Part shown: positions 1 through 7,818 of the stretch, one piece after another
Layout of the letters: every line of letters begins with the position of its first letter
Numbering within the stretch: position 1 is the stretch's first letter
Assembly (NCBI RefSeq): GCF_024181405.1
Contig: NZ_CP051302.1
Location: forward strand, 2,685,580-2,749,579
Origin: Treponema denticola
Lineage (GTDB): Bacteria; Spirochaetota; Spirochaetia; Treponematales; Treponemataceae
Reading direction: 5' to 3'
Length of the DNA stretch: 64,000 bases
Notes under the pieces: generated by a model
What the model was told of the DNA's origin: nothing
Seen by the model: only the letters and a program-made list of their open reading frames with translations
Database searches by the model: none
Made by a program: the position numbers and the translations under genes

Positions 1-181
1 AGTCCTGACTTTTTGCAACCCTTCCTTCTTCCCGGGCCTTGCGTATCTTATATTCGGTCGGGTCTTCCGTTCTGCCTTCATCTTCGGCAGCGAACCACTG
101 CAAGCCTATCGTTTTATTAAGGAGCAGCTCTTCTTGAGAAAAATATTTTTGGTAAAGGATGGACGATTTCCCTGATATCAT
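1..181 (-). CDS. flhB: Flagellar export protein FlhB, N-terminal part (cut by window edge)
   Basis: The reverse strand from the ATG at 181 encodes about 60 residues that contain the FlhB hallmark stretch EDEGRTEDPTEYKIRKAREE near residues 33-52, just before the first membrane segment. FlhB is the inner-membrane switch protein of the flagellar type III export gate and sets the change from hook to filament substrates. The ATG overlaps the fliR stop (ATGA), so the two are translationally coupled. A leading stretch of about 30 residues before the motif is longer than in enterobacterial FlhB. The rest of the gene lies outside the window. Confidence 0.93.
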   Translation of the reverse strand, partial: MISGKSSILYQKYFSQEELLLNKTIGLQWFAAEDEGRTEDPTEYKIRKAREEGRVAKSQD

Positions 182-972
182 TTAGTACCCCCTAAGCTGT
201 CTAAAAGCCGCCAAAAATCCGAAAAGCCTTTTTCCAAAATAATTTCAAAGGTGTTTATAAAAAAAGGCAGAGCAATGGCTAAAATAAAAAAGGCTGTTAA
301 AATAGTAATGGGGAAGCCTTCCGATAAAAGGTTCATCTGAGGGGCTGCCTTTGTTAAAAGCCCCATTGTTATGTGAATTAAGATTAGGGTTCCCATGACC
401 GGTAGTGCAATTATCATTGCGTTTAAAAAAAGATTTCCAACTGCTCCTAAAAGATAGGTCGAAAGCTCCTTCTGCCTTTCTAAAAACAAAAAGCAGTTTA
501 CATGCTCAATGCTCTTCATTATTCCGCCTAAAAAAATACGTTGGAAACCGTTTATGCGTAAAAAGATAAGGACTGCAATAAAGTTAAAATATTGACCTAT
601 GAGGGGATTTTCAACTTGAGCTAGGGCATCAAAAACTCCTGATGCCCCGAAGCCCATCTGGAACGAAAAAAACTGTCCCGCCGTGCTGAAGGTAGAAAAT
701 AAAATGCTTATAAAAAAACCGGTTAAAACACCGATAAGTCCTTCTCCAAGAAGTAAAAGAAGATACTCAAGACTGAAGGCGTTTAGATTTCCGAAGTTGG
801 GATAGGCATAGGGGGTTACCATAAATGCAGTTAAGCCCGCAAGAGCAACCTTTGCAATTCGTGAAACATTGCGCATAGACATTAGAGGGGATGTCATTAA
901 TATGGCAAAAATTCGGACAGCTGCGAGTAAAAAAATGGGTTCTTTACTTAGGATAAAATCGAAGGGCTGCAT
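178..972 (-). CDS. fliR: Flagellar export gate protein FliR
   Basis: This 264-residue protein has about six hydrophobic segments and the usual FliR length and order of features. It starts with a short cytoplasmic leader and a first membrane helix near residues 14-32. An FxxxQMGFG-like loop lies near residue 100 and a long C-terminal hydrophobic pair near 180-250. FliR forms the core of the export gate with FliP and FliQ. It lies between fliQ (18 bp upstream) and flhB (4-bp overlap). A purine-rich AAGGGG sequence lies upstream of its ATG. Confidence 0.95.
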   Translation of the reverse strand: MQPFDFILSKEPIFLLAAVRIFAILMTSPLMSMRNVSRIAKVALAGLTAFMVTPYAYPNFGNLNAFSLEYLLLLLGEGLIGVLTGFFISILFSTFSTAGQFFSFQMGFGASGVFDALAQVENPLIGQYFNFIAVLIFLRINGFQRIFLGGIMKSIEHVNCFLFLERQKELSTYLLGAVGNLFLNAMIIALPVMGTLILIHITMGLLTKAAPQMNLLSEGFPITILTAFFILAIALPFFINTFEIILEKGFSDFWRLLDSLGGTK

Positions 973-990
973 TTATTTATAGAATGCCCC

Positions 991-1260
991 TTATCTTACC
1001 AATTGCGGAATTAAATTCATTAAAGAAACAAAATATTCCCTTAACACCGTAATCATCCAAGTTGCCAAAAGAGCAATCATTCCTAAAATAGTTAAAATTT
1101 TAGGAACAAAGGTCAGCGTCTGTTCCTGTATAGAGGTAGTCGCCTGAAAGATTGCAACAATTAAGCCTACTAAAAGAGCTGCAACTAAGATGGGTGCCGA
1201 AAGCATCAGTATGATACCTATACCTTCACGCATTAAAGTAACTATAGTACCTGTAGTCAT
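991..1260 (-). CDS. fliQ: Flagellar export gate protein FliQ
   Basis: FliQ is a small two-helix protein of the flagellar type III export gate. I place the start at the ATG at 1260, giving 89 residues beginning MTTGTIVTLMREG, which is the usual FliQ length. A longer reading from 1272 would place the strong GGAGGGG ribosome-binding site inside the coding sequence; with the 1260 start it lies a few bases upstream. The QATTSIQEQTL stretch near residues 39-49 is the family signature loop. It is the first gene of the minus-strand fliQ-fliR-flhB run. No fliP lies upstream. Confidence 0.94.
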   Translation of the reverse strand: MTTGTIVTLMREGIGIILMLSAPILVAALLVGLIVAIFQATTSIQEQTLTFVPKILTILGMIALLATWMITVLREYFVSLMNLIPQLVR

Positions 1261-1293
1261 AGTCCCCTCCATAATGACCTAGGGTTTTCTGTC

Positions 1294-1322
1294 ATTATAA
1301 ACAAAAATGCTATATTTTGCAA
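1294..1322 (-). promoter_or_regulatory. Sigma-70-type promoter for fliQ-fliR-flhB
   Basis: On the minus strand TTGCAA (1322-1317), a 17-bp spacer and a perfect TATAAT (1299-1294) lie about 34 bp upstream of the fliQ start. It overlaps the 5' end of the longest reading of the divergent gene, which supports a later start for that gene. Confidence 0.75.
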
Positions 1323-1354
1323 GGCAGCAATTAAAATTCAAGTTTAAAAAAAAT

Positions 1355-2542
1355 ATGCCGAAAATTTATTCTGTAGAGGAATTTGAAAAGATGGCAGATT
1401 TTGTATTTAAACTTTCATCAAAGGTTATTTTAGGTAACTATTCTCTTGCCCGCATCGGTGAAGAAGTCGTAAAATTCGGGAATAATTTTATGTTTGTGGT
1501 TGACCCTTTTTTTGAAGATATGGGTTTAGTCGATAAGGTTCGAAAATCTCTTGAAGAAAAAAATATCTCCCTTTTTGTGTTTAACGGTTTTGAGCAGACC
1601 GCCGATTCTGAGGTTATAGAAAGAGCTCTTTCATTAGCCAGAGGAGCCCATATAAGAGGCGTAATTGCCTGCGGAGATATGACTGCATGTGCCATAGGGA
1701 GGGCTATTGCCGCTCTTTATAATGAGGATAAACCCGTATACAGATATATTGAAGGAGAACCTATCACGGCAGAGTCCTTACCTCTTATTCAAGTTCCTAC
1801 GACATGCTGTGATCCGTTTTTATTTGGGAATTCCAGTTTTATTGTAGATTCCAGAAATAGAACCGTAAACCTATTAAAGATAAAAGAAGATTTATGCGAC
1901 CTTGTAATTTTTGATTCAAATACATATGCAGGTCTTGCGCCCAATGCAATGACTTCAATGATTTTTGCAGGTTTATGTTCTACCTTTGAAGCCTATGTTT
2001 CGACAAGGGGAAGCTTTTTTTCGGAAACTATCTTGGGAAAAGCTGTGGAAATATTTTTAATTTCCCTTGATCCTCAGCATGAAAAACTTGTCGGAATGCC
2101 CAGAGAAGAACTTGTGGCTCAAGCTGCTTGTCTTTCCGCTATCGGAATTGCGGCTTCCGCACCCGGACTTGGAACAGCTATAGCTCTTGCTGCGGGAGGA
2201 AGATATAGAATTTCAAAATCCCTTATTGCGACGATTTTACTTCCTCATGTCATTAATGATGCGATTTCTTCAAGCCTTTCAAAGACCGTTGCCGTAGCGA
2301 GAATGTTGGGTGAAACCATGCTTGAAGGCGGAGATGCTGCCGAAGTTGCAAAACGCGGCGTTGAGGAAATTAGAAGAAGGCTTGCTGAAGCTAATTTGCC
2401 CATACGGTTAAAAGATATAGATTTAACTATCGAATCTCTTGTTCCTGTTGCAGAAGATGCCGCCCGCTTAAGTTTTATGAACTATAGCCCAAGGCCGCTT
2501 GCAAATCACGATATTTTTGAAATTATAAAACAGGCTTTCTAA
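1355..2542 (+). CDS. Iron-containing alcohol dehydrogenase / dehydroquinate-synthase-fold protein
   Basis: The protein (395 residues from the ATG at 1355) has the family layout: an N-terminal nucleotide-binding half (residues about 30-160, with a glycine-rich VIACGDMTACAIGRA segment) and a helical metal-binding half. The segment PLIQVPTTCCDPF corresponds to the usual IPTTAGTGSE-type region, and a late ILLPHVINDA segment contributes a histidine where the metal site is expected. Substrate cannot be told. The frame is open back to 1307, but that reading runs through the fliQ promoter. Starts at 1355 (no clear ribosome-binding site) or 1391 (preceded by AGAGGA) are both possible. It is followed after 1 bp by the RNA methylase gene. 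Confidence 0.72.
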   Translation: MPKIYSVEEFEKMADFVFKLSSKVILGNYSLARIGEEVVKFGNNFMFVVDPFFEDMGLVDKVRKSLEEKNISLFVFNGFEQTADSEVIERALSLARGAHIRGVIACGDMTACAIGRAIAALYNEDKPVYRYIEGEPITAESLPLIQVPTTCCDPFLFGNSSFIVDSRNRTVNLLKIKEDLCDLVIFDSNTYAGLAPNAMTSMIFAGLCSTFEAYVSTRGSFFSETILGKAVEIFLISLDPQHEKLVGMPREELVAQAACLSAIGIAASAPGLGTAIALAAGGRYRISKSLIATILLPHVINDAISSSLSKTVAVARMLGETMLEGGDAAEVAKRGVEEIRRRLAEANLPIRLKDIDLTIESLVPVAEDAARLSFMNYSPRPLANHDIFEIIKQAF

Positions 2543-2543
2543 G

Positions 2544-3332
2544 ATGCCTGAAATTTTTAAGCTTTATAATTTACCACAAAAACAAAGATGCCGTAAAATA
2601 TTGAGGATATTGGAATCAGCTGAAGTTGCTCTTGTTCAAAATAAGGCAGACGAATTTTTGGATGTCTTTTATCTGCGTTCTCTTTTAAAAATTATTTTAG
2701 ACGATTTGGATTCCCCCTCTGTCTTAAAAGTTCAAAATTGGATTGAAGACCCTCAAGAAAAAGATAAAAGAAAGATTATCAATTTTGTCAGGTACGAGCT
2801 TTATAAAAAACTTGATACAACACCTGCCGAGTGGGATTTGATTTTGCCTAACTCCTCTGCCGATGAAATTGCAAATTTCAGGCGGACTTTTTTTGAAGGG
2901 GTTTATGTCTATGCCGAAGATATCCGCACGCCTTTTAACATAGGCTCGATTTTTAGAACGGCAGAATCTTTCGGGGTAGAAAAAGTTTTTTTGTCTCATG
3001 ATTGTGTTTCCCCTGAAAGTCCCAAGGCTAAAAGAACGGCGATGGGATGTACCGAATATCTCCCGTGGGAGAGGGCCGATCTTGAGAGCCTTCCCGATCT
3101 TCCGCTGATTGTACTTGAAACGGGCGGTACCGATATTTCAAAGTTCGATTTCCCCAAAAAAGGAATTGTCGTTATCGGCTCGGAGGAATTGGGGGTCAGC
3201 CCCGAAGCCGTAAAAAAAGCCCAAGGACGGGTTATCACAATTCCTATGTACGGAATAAAGGCCTCGATAAACGTAAGCGTTGCCTTCGGTATCTGTATGC
3301 AAAAATGGTGTGAGTCTCTTACAGCCGATTAA
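2544..3332 (+). CDS. TrmH/SpoU-family RNA 2'-O-methyltransferase
   Basis: The C-terminal half carries the SPOUT trefoil-knot motifs: motif 1 near residues 128-145 (EDIRTPFNIGSIFRTAESFG), motif 2 around IVVIGSEELGVSPE, and motif 3 ending ITIPMYGIKASINVSVAFGI. These bind S-adenosylmethionine and the target ribose in rRNA or tRNA methylases. The first 110 residues are a helical extension of unknown role, unlike the L30e-like domain of RlmB. The target RNA cannot be assigned. It is separated by one base from the dehydrogenase gene, so the two are probably cotranscribed. Confidence 0.85.
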   Translation: MPEIFKLYNLPQKQRCRKILRILESAEVALVQNKADEFLDVFYLRSLLKIILDDLDSPSVLKVQNWIEDPQEKDKRKIINFVRYELYKKLDTTPAEWDLILPNSSADEIANFRRTFFEGVYVYAEDIRTPFNIGSIFRTAESFGVEKVFLSHDCVSPESPKAKRTAMGCTEYLPWERADLESLPDLPLIVLETGGTDISKFDFPKKGIVVIGSEELGVSPEAVKKAQGRVITIPMYGIKASINVSVAFGICMQKWCESLTAD

Positions 3333-3452
3333 ATTAAAAGGAAACCGTAAAGAACGCTAAGGAAAATTCGGAAATGGAGCATAAATTCAACGCTTTGTAT
3401 CTTTGTGGATAAATAATAAATAAAATTTAATTTTTTAAAATTTTACTATTTA

Positions 3453-4220
3453 TTGCAAACTCTTCATACAATAATTATGAAAGGGGAGGAATTTTCTCTT
3501 TTAAATAATTTTATTGGAGTCTTAGACTTAAAATTACGCCTAAAAAACAACACAATTATCGACATCGAAATTCAAAACAGATGGAATAGCGAGTTTGTTC
3601 AAAGAACAATTTTTTACTGGGCTAAAATGTATACGGAAAACTTGAAAACGGGCGAAGTATATACAAAACTGCCCAGATGTATTACAATAAATATAGTGGG
3701 TGAAGGCTTTGATTTGAATTCGCTTATCCATAGTGAATACAATGTAGTAGAAAAACACATAAACGACAGGCTTTCCGATGAGCTTGAAATTCACTTTTTA
3801 AACTTAGCCAAAATTAAAGAACAACAAGAAAACATTGAGCAGGACGAGAAGAAAAAGAAACTTTACAACTGGTTGAAATTTATTGAAACTGATGATGGGG
3901 AGGTGAGGAATATGTTAGCAGAAAACTCTGAAATGATGGCAAAAGCCAATACAACAATAAACATAATGGAAATGAGTCCAAAAGAGAAGTGGCTCTATGA
4001 AAACCGAATGAAATACGAACACGACAAGGCCTCTTGGAAACATGTGGGTTATCAAGAAGGAATATTGCAGGGAGAAATAAATGGCAGAAAAGAAGGCATT
4101 AAACAAGGAGCCTACCAAACTAAACTTGAAACAGCAAGAAATTTATTCCGCTTAGGGTTATCGATTGAGAATATAGCAGAAGCTACCGGCCTCAGCAAAG
4201 AAGAAGTGCAAAGCATTTGA
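3453..4220 (+). pseudogene. Rpn/PD-(D/E)XK nuclease-family (transposase-like) gene, 5'-deleted
   Basis: Residues from GVLDLKLRLKNN onward match, by eye, residues 68 onward of the related gene at 54668-55597. The match includes the putative catalytic D...DIEIQ core, the NWLKFIETD block and the C-terminal helix-turn-helix-like tail TGLSKEEV. Upstream, the DNA matches the untranslated leader of that second copy (shared ATAATTATGAAAGGGG and TTTTAAATAATTTT). The leader is therefore joined directly to codon ~68 by loss of about 200 bp. The apparent N-terminus (MKGEEFSLLNNF) is translated leader. The first ~67 residues of the family (FKITLRNDYAFKRIFG region) are missing. This family is annotated as PD-(D/E)XK transposase-like or recombination-promoting nuclease. 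Confidence 0.8.
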
Positions 4221-4231
4221 ACCCACCGCCA

Positions 4232-4646
4232 TCCGTGGCGGACGCATGCGTATCGAGTATACGTCGAATACTATTTTTTGTGAAGTAACGCAGTACTGAC
4301 AGTACTTTTGCAAATAGGCAGAGTAGATGCAAGGAGATAGCCGAAAATAAAGCGCAGGCGTACTTCCTGTACGTTGAGGACTGTTTTTTGTGGAGTAACG
4401 CAGCACTGACAGTACTTTTGCAAATAGGCAGAGTAGATGCAAGGAGATAGCCGAAAATAAAGCGCAGGCGTACTTCCTGTACGTTGAGGACTGTTTTTTG
4501 TGGAGTAACGCAGCACTGACAGCACTTTTGCAAATAGGCGGAGCAGATGCAAGGAGTTAGGCAAAAAAGTACCGCAGGCGTATCGAGTATACGTCGAGGA
4601 CACTTTTTTGCCGTGCGACGCAGCAGATGCCCGCATATTTGCAAAA
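4232..4646. repeat. Tandem array of palindromic repeat element (110-bp period, terminal copy 121 bp)
   Basis: Full units start at 4306, 4416 and 4526 with TTTTGCAAATAGGC, exactly 110 bp apart. A partial unit precedes them from 4232. The last unit (4526-4646, 121 bp) is complete and ends in TATTTGCAAAA, the inverted complement of its start. Inside is a second perfect 11-bp stem, GGCAAAAAAGT / ACTTTTTTGCC, and an inner GCGTAT...ATACGT hairpin. The first two full units are near-identical to each other. A related single copy lies at 23812-23932. All three minus-strand frames are largely open here, but the 110-bp period is not a multiple of three, so I do not read coding sequence. This array fills the 480-bp gap between genes. 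Confidence 0.9.
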
Positions 4647-4683
4647 GCCCTATTGAAAAACATTTTTTTTAATGCTATCCTAT

Positions 4684-4701
4684 CTCCGCTGATTGCGGAG
4701 G
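4684..4701 (+). promoter_or_regulatory. Hairpin covering the ribosome-binding site of the lipoprotein gene
   Basis: CTCCGC (4684-4689), a 5-base loop and GCGGAG (4695-4700) form a perfect 6-bp GC-rich stem. The 3' arm contains the GGAGG ribosome-binding site that ends 5 bases before the ATG at 4707. Folding would hide the site. A regulatory role is inference. Confidence 0.6.
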
Positions 4702-4706
4702 TAAAA

Positions 4707-5342
4707 ATGAAAAAAATTAAAACTGTTTTTTTTATGACTATTCTTGTATTTATTTTTACAGGGTGTGAACTTTTGGATTCTTTAGCCAAAGAAACCGAAA
4801 TAATTAAACAGATAAAAGATGAAGATCTAATGGGGTATACCGTAACATGGCTTATATTTGCGGATGACAGCGATGCCTTAAAATCTGCGGCCTATAAAAA
4901 AGCTGCTTCTTATTATAAAAAGACTTCTGAAAACGCCGGTTTAAAAGATCAATTTCAAATTATAGTTGTTTCCGACGGTATTGAAAAAGCAATTCGTGAG
5001 AAGGTAAAGGAAGCCGGTTTTGATGCTGATTGTTTCCCGCTAAAATGGAACGGCAATGTAAAAAACAAATATAATCCTAACGATAAAAAAAATTATTCCA
5101 TCTTTTTCGATAAAAAGGGTAGAGATCTTTTTAGTATGACGGAAGATTGGAAATTCGAAAATTACGGCGGTCTTGCCGATTATTCTCTTGAAGCTGCAGG
5201 TTTAAATAATATCAACGAATTAAAAAATCCTCTCACCTTTTTTAATACCTTAAATAAATTTAAGGAAGACGATATTTTTAAATTTATAAACAATGCCGTT
5301 AACTTAAACCTAAAAGATATTTTAAGATATTTTATAAACTAA
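4707..5342 (+). CDS. Putative lipoprotein of unknown function
   Basis: The start at 4707 is chosen because GGAGG lies 5 bases upstream and the product begins with a lipoprotein signal peptide ending in FTGC (Cys20). The mature part (about 190 residues) is soluble and lysine-rich. It alternates hydrophobic strands and helices (YTVTWLIFADD..., FQIIVVSDG..., YSIFFDKKGRDLF), which loosely recalls a thioredoxin-like fold without the CXXC pair. I do not recognise the family. It sits between the palindromic repeat array and hutI, 25 bp before hutI, and may be cotranscribed with it. Confidence 0.75.
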   Translation: MKKIKTVFFMTILVFIFTGCELLDSLAKETEIIKQIKDEDLMGYTVTWLIFADDSDALKSAAYKKAASYYKKTSENAGLKDQFQIIVVSDGIEKAIREKVKEAGFDADCFPLKWNGNVKNKYNPNDKKNYSIFFDKKGRDLFSMTEDWKFENYGGLADYSLEAAGLNNINELKNPLTFFNTLNKFKEDDIFKFINNAVNLNLKDILRYFIN

Positions 5343-5367
5343 TTTTATTTTTTATGGAGGATTCAAT

Positions 5368-6609
5368 ATGACTTTATTTATAAGCGACAGTATTTTTTCT
5401 TCTACCGAAAAAAAAGGAGAAGACTTTGATAAGGCCTTTGCCGGCTACATCGTTGTAGAAAACGGCCTCATTCAAAAGGTTGGCAAGGGAGAAGCTCCCG
5501 AAAGTTTAAAAGGCCAAGCCGAAAAAATAATAGATGCACGGGGAAAGACTATTACGGCAGGACTTGTCGATGCTCACACTCACTTGGTGCATGGCGGTTC
5601 ACGCGAGCATGAGCTTGCAATGAAACTTGCAGGAAAAACTTATCTTGAAATCCATGCAAGCGGAGGCGGTATTTTTAGCACTGTAAGGGCAACCAGAGCA
5701 GCATCAAAAGAAGAGTTAACGCAAAAAGCTTTGACTAGCCTTGACCGAATGCTTATTCACGGGACAACCACCGCCGAATCAAAAAGCGGTTACGGTCTCG
5801 ACATGGAAACCGAAATTAAGTGTCTTGAGATAAATTCTTATCTGAATAAAAATCATCCAATCGATATTGTTTCAACCTATATGGGAGCCCATGCAACTCC
5901 GCCCGAATTTAAGGACAACAAGGAAGGCTATATCAAGTTTATGATAGAAGAGGTTATGCCCGAGGTTAAAAAACGCGGTTTAGCGGAATTCTCCGATGCC
6001 TTTTGTGAAGATAAGATTTTTTCCGTGGAAGAAACCGAAAGAATAATGAAGGCCGCTTCCGGCTTAGGCTTTAAGCTGAAACTTCATGCCGACGAGATTA
6101 TTCCTCTAAAGGGAGCGGAACTTGCAGCAAAGATGAATGCTCACTCAGCCGAGCACTTGATGGCTATATCCGATGAGGGAATTACGGCTCTTGCAAAATC
6201 GGGAACTGTTGCCGTTCTTCTTCCTGCAACATCCTTCTTTTTGATGTCGCCCATTTATGCTCCTGCAAAAAAGATGATTGAAGAAGGCGTAAGAGTAGCC
6301 CTTGCAACCGATTACAACCCCGGAAGCAGCCCGACAGAAAACCTGCAAATGGCAATGTGGGCAGCCTGTTACAAGATGAAGCTTTTACCTGCACAAATTT
6401 TACGCGGCGTCACAATAAATGCAGCTTATGCAATAGATCGTGAAAAAACTATAGGCAGCATTGAAGAAGGAAAGCAGGCAGATCTTGTTATCTTTGATGC
6501 CCCGAATATAGATTTCCTTGTTTATCACTTCGGTGTAAATTCCGTCGATCAGGTTTGGAAAAAGGGAAAGCTTGTTGCTGAAAAGGGCCGGCTTGTTTAT
6601 AAGAACTGA
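5368..6609 (+). CDS. hutI: Imidazolonepropionase
   Basis: HutI hydrolyses 4-imidazolone-5-propanoate to N-formimino-L-glutamate, the third step of histidine degradation. The 413-residue length is typical. The amidohydrolase metal motif VDAHTHLVHGG lies near residues 67-77, the substrate-binding ESKSGYGL near 135-142, KLHADE (third His) near 235-240 and ATDYNPGSSP near 310-319. The start has a GGAGG ribosome-binding site. fchA follows 69 bp downstream, so formimino-group transfer to folate is encoded beside it. No hutH or hutU is in the window. Confidence 0.96.
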   Translation: MTLFISDSIFSSTEKKGEDFDKAFAGYIVVENGLIQKVGKGEAPESLKGQAEKIIDARGKTITAGLVDAHTHLVHGGSREHELAMKLAGKTYLEIHASGGGIFSTVRATRAASKEELTQKALTSLDRMLIHGTTTAESKSGYGLDMETEIKCLEINSYLNKNHPIDIVSTYMGAHATPPEFKDNKEGYIKFMIEEVMPEVKKRGLAEFSDAFCEDKIFSVEETERIMKAASGLGFKLKLHADEIIPLKGAELAAKMNAHSAEHLMAISDEGITALAKSGTVAVLLPATSFFLMSPIYAPAKKMIEEGVRVALATDYNPGSSPTENLQMAMWAACYKMKLLPAQILRGVTINAAYAIDREKTIGSIEEGKQADLVIFDAPNIDFLVYHFGVNSVDQVWKKGKLVAEKGRLVYKN

Positions 6610-6678
6610 TTTTTTTAGTTGTAATACTTGAAGTTAATTAATTTGAACAAAAATAATTTGAATAAATAGGAGATATTT

Positions 6679-7320
6679 ATGGAATTAGTAAAGATGACGG
6701 TAAGTGCTTTTGTTGACGAAACAGCCAGCGATTCTCCGGCCCCCGGAGGCGGTTCCGTTTCTGCCTTGGCAGGTTCTCTAGCCTCGGCCCTCGGTCAGAT
6801 GGTTATCCGCTTGACAACAGGAAAAAAAGCCTTTGCTTCTCTTGACGAAAAAACTCAAGAAGAATTTAAGGCTCAGCTCCCGAAATTAGAAAAGGCTCAA
6901 AAACGATTGGTCGAGATCATTGATGAAGACACACAGGCCTTTAACGCCTTTATGGAAGCCCTAAAGCTGCCCAAGGACACCGATGAGCAAAAGGCAAAGC
7001 GCAGCAAGGCTATGTCCGATGCTACTGTCGTGGCAATGCAGGTTCCGCTTGAAACAGCTAAGACCTGTTTGGAGGTACTACGCTTTTTACCCATTGTTGC
7101 CCTTCACGGAAACAAAAATGCCGCGTCCGATGCCGGTGTTGCAGCCCTTAATGCCCGCTCCGGTTTGGAAGGTGCTATATTAAACGTTAAGATAAATCTA
7201 GGCGGAATCGATGATGCACCCCTCTGCGAAAAAACAAGGGCCGAGTGCAATAAAATGCTTGAAGAAGGCGAAAAGCTAAAGACTGAAATTTTAAAAACAA
7301 TCTATTCTAAGATTGAATAG
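6679..7320 (+). CDS. fchA: Formimidoyl-tetrahydrofolate cyclodeaminase (FTCD_C family)
   Basis: The protein (213 residues) has the FTCD_C helical fold signature: SPAPGGGSVSALAGSLASAL near residues 19-38 and a C-terminal NVKINLGGIDD segment. It removes ammonia from 5-formimino-THF to give 5,10-methenyl-THF. Only the cyclodeaminase half is present; the formiminotransferase half of the fused eukaryotic FTCD is not next to it. The start has AGGAG 7 bases upstream. Its product would feed the FolD and Fhs reactions, both of which are also encoded in this window. Confidence 0.88.
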   Translation: MELVKMTVSAFVDETASDSPAPGGGSVSALAGSLASALGQMVIRLTTGKKAFASLDEKTQEEFKAQLPKLEKAQKRLVEIIDEDTQAFNAFMEALKLPKDTDEQKAKRSKAMSDATVVAMQVPLETAKTCLEVLRFLPIVALHGNKNAASDAGVAALNARSGLEGAILNVKINLGGIDDAPLCEKTRAECNKMLEEGEKLKTEILKTIYSKIE

Positions 7321-7356
7321 GTTTAAAGTTTCACGAAATTTAGCTTTAACCTAAAT

Positions 7357-7395
7357 AAAAAAGGCAAGCTTCAAGAAAAGAAGCCTGCCTTTTTT
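7357..7395 (+). terminator. Rho-independent terminator after fchA
   Basis: AAAAAAGGCAAGCTTC and GAAGCCTGCCTTTTTT pair around a short loop, with a poly-T run. The A-run on the other side makes it possibly bidirectional for the convergent ArsC-like gene. Confidence 0.85.
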
Positions 7396-7451
7396 AAGCA
7401 AAATAATGATATAGAATGAAGTCTAAATTTATACGAATTTGATCTAAGGGC

Positions 7452-7805
7452 TTAATTTATAAGAGCTGCTTCCCAGTCCTTAGCTTTAAAGCCGATAAGA
7501 ACAGCGGTTTCGGTAATTAATAGAGGCCGTTTTACCAGCATACCGTCAGTTGAGAGAAGATCATACATTTCTTCTTCGCTCATATTCGGTAATTTTTCTT
7601 TGAGGTTTAGACCTCGGTAAACCAAGCCGCTTGTATTAAAAAATTTCTTTAAGGGTAAGCCGCTTTTTTTATGCCATTTTTTAATCTCGGCAGCTGTAGG
7701 ATTTTTCTCCTTGATATGCCTTTCGGTATAAGAAAGTCCATGATCATCAAGCCATTTTTTTGCATTTATACATGTAGTACATTTCGGATAATAAATAAAA
7801 ATCAT
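7452..7805 (-). CDS. ArsC/Spx-family protein (arsenate-reductase-like)
   Basis: The start at 7805 is preceded by GGGAGGAAAG and gives MIFIYYPKCTTCINAKKWL, the normal N-terminus of the ArsC/Spx/YffB thioredoxin-fold family with a CXXC at Cys9 and Cys12. An earlier in-frame ATG would run back over the TPR gene's stop codon. The product is 117 residues. The DGMLVKRPLLIT segment near residues 86-97 is the conserved arginine-proline region. The CXXC form is seen in redox regulators of the Spx type as well as in reductases, and the sequence does not decide. It lies 13 bp after the TPR gene and is probably cotranscribed with it. Confidence 0.85.
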   Translation of the reverse strand: MIFIYYPKCTTCINAKKWLDDHGLSYTERHIKEKNPTAAEIKKWHKKSGLPLKKFFNTSGLVYRGLNLKEKLPNMSEEEMYDLLSTDGMLVKRPLLITETAVLIGFKAKDWEAALIN

Positions 7806-7818
7806 CTTTCCTCCCAAA

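Noticed and set aside
1307..1354. An upstream start for the iron-containing dehydrogenase.
   Set aside because: The added 16 residues are basic and low complexity, cover the divergent fliQ promoter, and lack a ribosome-binding site.
4158..4789. Three overlapping minus-strand open frames through the palindromic repeat array, with repeated peptides such as SLHLLCLFAKVLSV.
   Set aside because: The array period (110 bp) is not a multiple of three, so the same DNA is read in all three frames; there is no ribosome-binding site, and the region is explained by palindromic repeats. A similar open frame lies over the single copy at 23650-23922.
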